From assembly GCA_037443105.1 (NCBI GenBank), contig JBBIOZ010000013.1:1-26517 (forward strand): a stretch of DNA of 26,517 bases, in the 5' to 3' direction. Of the stretch, positions 23,646 through 26,517 are shown piece by piece. The translations under genes and the position numbers were made by a program. This DNA is from JAWCLZ01 sp037443105. Its GTDB lineage: Archaea; Halobacteriota; JAWCLZ01. The notes below the pieces were generated by a model. That model saw only the letters and a list, made by a program, of their open reading frames with translations, had not been told where the DNA came from and did no database searches. Each line of letters starts with the position of its first letter. Within the stretch, counting starts at the first letter, position 1.

Positions 23646-24398
23646 CTCCCTAGGCACGCCGTTTGGAGTATATGCTACAATTGGTTTAATTCCTGCTTTT
23701 TTCAAACGCTCCACAACCAATGGATATAGAAATACATATTCCTCTTCAACTTCTTCAGCTAGACTTCGGTCTATTGCTTTCAATCGCTCCATCAGTTCTC
23801 TCAAATTTGCCCTTGAGCTGAAGGAAAGCATCACCGCTGGGTGGCAGCGAACATTGGCATTTAAAAGATTCTCCAGAGCCTTAAGCTGAAGATCAAAACC
23901 CTGCTGAGCTGCATTTGTAAGCTTTGCAAATTCCTCGCCATTTGTGCCCTTCAATGAAACGCGCACGTGGAGGTGTTTGAATCTCGATAGCGCTTTAGCA
24001 TAACTCGCATCGCTGCCTATTAATATTCCATTTGTCTCCAGAATAAATGTATACCTACCCTTCTGCTCAACCAGCTCCAGAAGTTTGAGGAGATGCTCCC
24101 TGCCAATCGTTGGCTCATTCCCGCTTATGCGCAGCTGGGCATAGCCTCTGGCACTTGCGCATCTATCCAGCTTGCTGAATACCTCCTCAGGCGAATAAAA
24201 TTCCCCGGTTCTATGCGGCTGATCTCTAGGCAAACCACTCCAGCAAAATACGCATTTTAAATTGCAGCCTATGCAATCAGCGGTGGCAATGCCGCCATAC
24301 CATCTAGCTGCTCTTGCAACTCTATAGTACTTCCTTTCAATTCCTCTTACCACTATTCTCTCAAGCTCTGCAGCATATTTCAAGGGATCGAGCGGCAT
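23637..24398 (-). CDS. Radical SAM protein
   Basis: Generates a 5'-deoxyadenosyl radical from SAM with a [4Fe-4S] cluster; the substrate is unknown. The 253-aa product has the cluster motif C45xxxC49xxC52 in CIGCNLKCVFCW, with an extra C42. It also has RISGNEPTIGREHLLKLLEL (the GNEPT form of the SAM-binding GGE motif), FILETNGILIG, and RVSLKGTNGEEF. This resembles archaeal stand-alone radical SAM proteins with a PFL-activase-like core and no C-terminal SPASM domain. The stop lies inside an 8-bp repeat. It is divergent from the glycosylase gene across 24399-24512, an AT-rich promoter region. Confidence 0.88.
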   Translation of the reverse strand: MPLDPLKYAAELERIVVRGIERKYYRVARAARWYGGIATADCIGCNLKCVFCWSGLPRDQPHRTGEFYSPEEVFSKLDRCASARGYAQLRISGNEPTIGREHLLKLLELVEQKGRYTFILETNGILIGSDASYAKALSRFKHLHVRVSLKGTNGEEFAKLTNAAQQGFDLQLKALENLLNANVRCHPAVMLSFSSRANLRELMERLKAIDRSLAEEVEEEYVFLYPLVVERLKKAGIKPIVAYTPNGVPRELI

Positions 24399-24512
24399 CT
24401 TCCTTATTATTCTTCCTTAGCCAAATTATATTCATCTGAAATATTTGAAATTCACGCTCTGAGAAAAGCAAATTTTTAATGATGAAATAAAAATGAATAA
24501 AAATAATTGATT

Positions 24513-25433
24513 ATGCGCTTGCAGATCGCAGTTGAGGATTATAATTTGAATAATACAATGCTGCCTTCATTCGTCTCAAGCTTATATGCAAATCCTTCGC
24601 GGAATCGATGGCGCAAGGTAGCTGGTTATCTCAGCGGGAAACTGGAACTAATGCAAAGCAGGAATATGCTAGAGGTGAGATGTACAGCTGAGACCTCAAA
24701 AAAATCTTTACTTGAATATATCTCACTGGAAACTGGACTGTGGCACGATCCATTTGAAAAATACCTTTCAAAGCTGCCCTCGAAGGCAAGATCTAAAGCA
24801 GAAGCACTCGCAGAGCTTTATCCAGGTGTAAGACTCCCGGTAGCATCGAAGGACTTTGATTACTTATTAATTGCAGTTGCACTTTCAAAGAGAGCTTCCT
24901 ATTACAGCTTTGTATTGCACTGGTGCAGGAGGATTTTCAATCGCTATGGCGCAGATTTGAATTTAATTGCAAATCTCCCGGAGTTTGAAATGCGTAGAAT
25001 CGGCAGCAGCTATCAGCTTTTTGAGCTGCAGAAAACACTGCAGAGCTATATTAAACTCATCGATAGTAACGCTATATTCAAGCTCTCGCCAGAGGCTGCG
25101 AGAAAGCAATTGATGAACTGCTATGGCCTGGGGCCTAAAACTATTGATTCCCTCATTCTATCAACATTTAAAGCACCGCATTTCATACCCTGCGATGTGC
25201 ATCTTAAAAATGTGTTCCAAAGACTTAGATTGATCGATTCCAGCAACATAATGCCCCTGAAGCCATTTTGCATTCGCTACACCTGTGAGTCCTGCCCGCG
25301 TGCTTGCATTAGAAGCAAGCTATGCTTTTTAGGCGAGCTGGGTGGATGGATGCAGACACTTGCATATCTCCACAGCCAGCGCTATTGCCATACTCGAGCG
25401 CCTAAATGCAAACTTTGCCGGATATGCGATTAA
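24513..25433 (+). CDS. HhH-GPD DNA glycosylase/lyase (OGG/EndoIII superfamily) with two Cys clusters
   Basis: Base-excision repair glycosylase. The 306-aa protein starts at ATG 24513 (a TTG reading from 24507 adds two residues). An N-terminal region of about 110 residues precedes the HhH-GPD domain. The hairpin MNCYGLGPKTIDSLIL carries the candidate catalytic Lys209, and FIPCDVHLKN carries the catalytic Asp228. Their 19-residue separation matches OGG1 (K249/D268). The C-terminus has C253, C258, C261, C265, C271 and then C292-x6-C299-x2-C302-x2-C305. The last set resembles the EndoIII [4Fe-4S] motif (C-x6-C-x2-C-x5-C) with a shorter final spacing. A TTTTTAAT element at about 24474 lies some 35 bp upstream. 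Its substrate is not defined. Confidence 0.82.
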   Translation: MRLQIAVEDYNLNNTMLPSFVSSLYANPSRNRWRKVAGYLSGKLELMQSRNMLEVRCTAETSKKSLLEYISLETGLWHDPFEKYLSKLPSKARSKAEALAELYPGVRLPVASKDFDYLLIAVALSKRASYYSFVLHWCRRIFNRYGADLNLIANLPEFEMRRIGSSYQLFELQKTLQSYIKLIDSNAIFKLSPEAARKQLMNCYGLGPKTIDSLILSTFKAPHFIPCDVHLKNVFQRLRLIDSSNIMPLKPFCIRYTCESCPRACIRSKLCFLGELGGWMQTLAYLHSQRYCHTRAPKCKLCRICD

Positions 25434-25675
25434 ACTTCCTTCGCTGGAACTGCTGTTAATGTTTCAATCGTGTAGTCAGTGGCATTGCCTATTTCCATAG
25501 CGAATTTCATCGCAGTTTTAACATCATTTGCCTCAAATATAATAGCGCCGTCGAAGCGCCCGAATGTGAAGTAGACTTCTTTTAGCACTATGCCTTCTGG
25601 AGCTTTAAGTTCCTTGAGATATCTTATAGCTTCGCTACCCTTGCCCTTTGGCAGCAGCAAGCTTATGAAGAGCAT
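25430..25675 (-). CDS. GYD domain protein
   Basis: Small protein of the GYD family (ferredoxin-like alpha/beta fold), of unknown biochemical role. ATG 25673-25675 is chosen because a full GGAGGT Shine-Dalgarno lies four bases upstream. The 81-aa sequence begins MLFISLLLPKGKGSEAIRY and has APEGIVLKEVYFTFGRFDGAIIFEA, where GRFD replaces the eponymous GYD/GRYD. It ends ETLTAVPAKEV, as usual. It converges with the glycosylase gene, overlapping by four bases. Confidence 0.9.
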   Translation of the reverse strand: MLFISLLLPKGKGSEAIRYLKELKAPEGIVLKEVYFTFGRFDGAIIFEANDVKTAMKFAMEIGNATDYTIETLTAVPAKEV

Positions 25676-25766
25676 GCAGACCTCCAAGTTATAATTATCT
25701 CCAGCACATAAATTCTTCGCAGTCGAAAGCCTTTTATATCTTCAATGCTATCTTCACTGCCATTGC

Positions 25767-26093
25767 TTGGTGAGACATTTGCTGATAGATGTAATTGAAG
25801 ATGAATCTGAATACGAATACTATGTATGGGATGATGATTTCTCGCGAATCCTAGCCTATGCTCTAGTTGAGAAGCACAATGGCTGTGTTAAGATTCAAAT
25901 TATAAATGTGGCGAGTGATTTCCGCAACAATGGCATCGGAAGCAAGTTGCTTGCGAGAATTCTAAAGGACTTCGCTGACTTTGATATCATTGCCTATACA
26001 TTTGAGGATAGAATAGCTTGGTATCAGCGGCATGGCTTTGAAGTTATAGATAGCGCTGGGCAGTTATTTAAAATGATTCGCCTAGCTAGCTGA
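25767..26093 (+). CDS. GNAT family N-acetyltransferase
   Basis: Transfers acetyl groups from acetyl-CoA to an unknown amine. The 108-aa protein has the core GNAT pattern: a beta sheet region RILAYALVEKHNGCVKIQIINVASDF, the acetyl-CoA loop FRNNGIGSKLLARIL (motif A, R/Q-x-x-G-x-G/A), and the C-terminal WYQRHGFEVID. It is short because the N-terminal strands are reduced. The start is TTG 25767 or GTG 25770; a TTTTATAT element at 25731-25738 about 30 bp upstream supports a leaderless start there. It overlaps the convergent DJ-1-like gene by 12 bp. Confidence 0.85.
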   Translation: MVRHLLIDVIEDESEYEYYVWDDDFSRILAYALVEKHNGCVKIQIINVASDFRNNGIGSKLLARILKDFADFDIIAYTFEDRIAWYQRHGFEVIDSAGQLFKMIRLAS

Positions 26094-26462
26094 ATAGCGT
26101 AGCAAGTCAATTATTGCTGCTGCAAATTCCTTTGCACTCTCAGGGTCTCTTGCTGTCACGATTTTATCGCTTATTATTATGCCTCTATCGCTATAGATCG
26201 CTCCATTGTCTCTCAAGATCTCTATCGCCTCGCTATCCGGATATACAGCTGCATCTCTACCGTTAAGCAAACCTGCTTCTGCGAGCACCACTGGGGAGAG
26301 GCAGATTGCAGCTACTACTTTGTTTTTATATTGAAACTGCTTCACTAGCTCCTGCAGACCTTTATCGCTCCATAGATATTGCTTGGAGCCAATCCCCCCT
26401 GCGATTACGATCGCTGAGTAATCATTTGGATTCACATTTGCAATGAGCAAGATCTTTTTCAT
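26082..26462 (-). CDS. DJ-1/PfpI family protein with shortened N-terminus
   Basis: DJ-1/PfpI family, which includes proteases, glyoxalase-like and chaperone-like proteins. The nucleophile elbow AAICLSP with Cys54 is present, as are SAIVIAGGIGSKQYLW and the C-terminal GIIISDKIVTARDPESAKEFA. The protein is 126 aa, against about 165-185 for relatives. After MKKILLIAN it moves straight to NVNPNDYSAIVIAGG, so roughly 45 residues with the first helix and the conserved catalytic Glu are missing. A TATA element upstream and a normal ATG argue that this is the real start. Activity is doubtful without the Glu. Confidence 0.8.
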   Translation of the reverse strand: MKKILLIANVNPNDYSAIVIAGGIGSKQYLWSDKGLQELVKQFQYKNKVVAAICLSPVVLAEAGLLNGRDAAVYPDSEAIEILRDNGAIYSDRGIIISDKIVTARDPESAKEFAAAIIDLLRYSAS

Positions 26463-26484
26463 CGGAAAAGATTATCGGCTTTAA

Positions 26485-26494
26485 GTTAAATATA
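26485..26494 (-). promoter_or_regulatory. TATA element for the DJ-1-like gene
   Basis: On the minus strand a CTATATTTAA-like element lies 23-32 bp before the ATG at 26462, consistent with a leaderless transcript. It supports the short N-terminus as the real start of that gene. Confidence 0.5.
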
Positions 26495-26517
26495 GATTTA
26501 CTCGTGGTGAAAGTAAA

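Noticed and set aside
24471..24500. C/D box sRNA (TGATGA element)
   Set aside because: A C-box-like TGATGA is present, but no correctly placed D box (CTGA) or second box pair follows it.

Overview
The window is chromosomal DNA from an archaeon. It encodes a TATA-binding protein, RNA polymerase subunit Rpo11 (L), exosome subunit Csl4, an archaeosine synthase core protein and an archaeal-type METTL5 methyltransferase. Many genes start about 25-35 nt after an AT-rich TATA element (leaderless style), and others use GGTG/GGAG Shine-Dalgarno motifs. A euryarchaeal-type lineage is my inference, from ArcS, an HdrD/E-type pair, GapN and NikR; I cannot place it further. A 10-N run at about 16230 shows that this is a scaffolded draft. 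Three apparent one-base losses (near 576, 20699 and 22024) split two genes that are otherwise intact.

Layout. 1-1317: TBP 3' end, archaeosine synthase core (frameshifted) and O6-alkylguanine-DNA methyltransferase, tightly packed on +. 1306-1890: DUF99 on -, divergent from an unlisted 51-aa protein (1983-2138) that ends inside a six-unit 11-bp tandem repeat. 2200-3656 (-): METTL5-like methyltransferase, Csl4 and Rpo11 in one information-processing operon. 3693-5971 (-): tungsten aldehyde oxidoreductase overlapping a class II (fuculose-phosphate type) aldolase. 6185-8150 (+): a small upstream ORF, a winged-helix protein and an M48 membrane protease. 8203-9216: AmmeMemoRadiSam radical SAM enzyme, convergent with a B12-dependent ribonucleotide reductase (9268-11373). 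11424-13305 (-): GapN and a DUF59 (MIP18/SufT-like) protein, divergent from a leaderless ArsR-HTH/MEDS/V4R regulator (13466-14800) whose promoter carries an ordered array of repeats. 14841-17218: a 37-aa membrane peptide, then a cytochrome-b-like membrane subunit and an HdrD-like iron-sulfur subunit. 17290-20025: a HisB homologue with a degenerate active site, a DUF169 protein and an MFS exporter. 20072-22914: NikR followed by a tandem-domain U32 protein. 22893-24398 (-): superoxide dismutase and a radical SAM protein separated by an 8-bp tandem repeat. 24513-26462: an OGG/EndoIII-type glycosylase with two cysteine clusters, a GYD protein, a GNAT acetyltransferase and an N-terminally shortened DJ-1/PfpI protein.

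How the genes work together. The metabolic genes suggest an anaerobe with ferredoxin-linked aldehyde oxidation, non-phosphorylating glyceraldehyde-3-phosphate oxidation, a membrane heterodisulfide-reductase-like electron module, corrinoid-dependent dNTP synthesis and some oxygen defence. No rRNA, tRNA, CRISPR array, insertion sequence or prophage was recognised. No stretch over 300 bases lacks a gene. The longest gap, 5972-6184, is an AT-rich divergent promoter region.

The most unusual items are the degenerate HisB homologue, the V4R/MEDS regulator with its operator array, the two stop-codon-spanning tandem repeats, the Cys-rich glycosylase and the unlisted small proteins.
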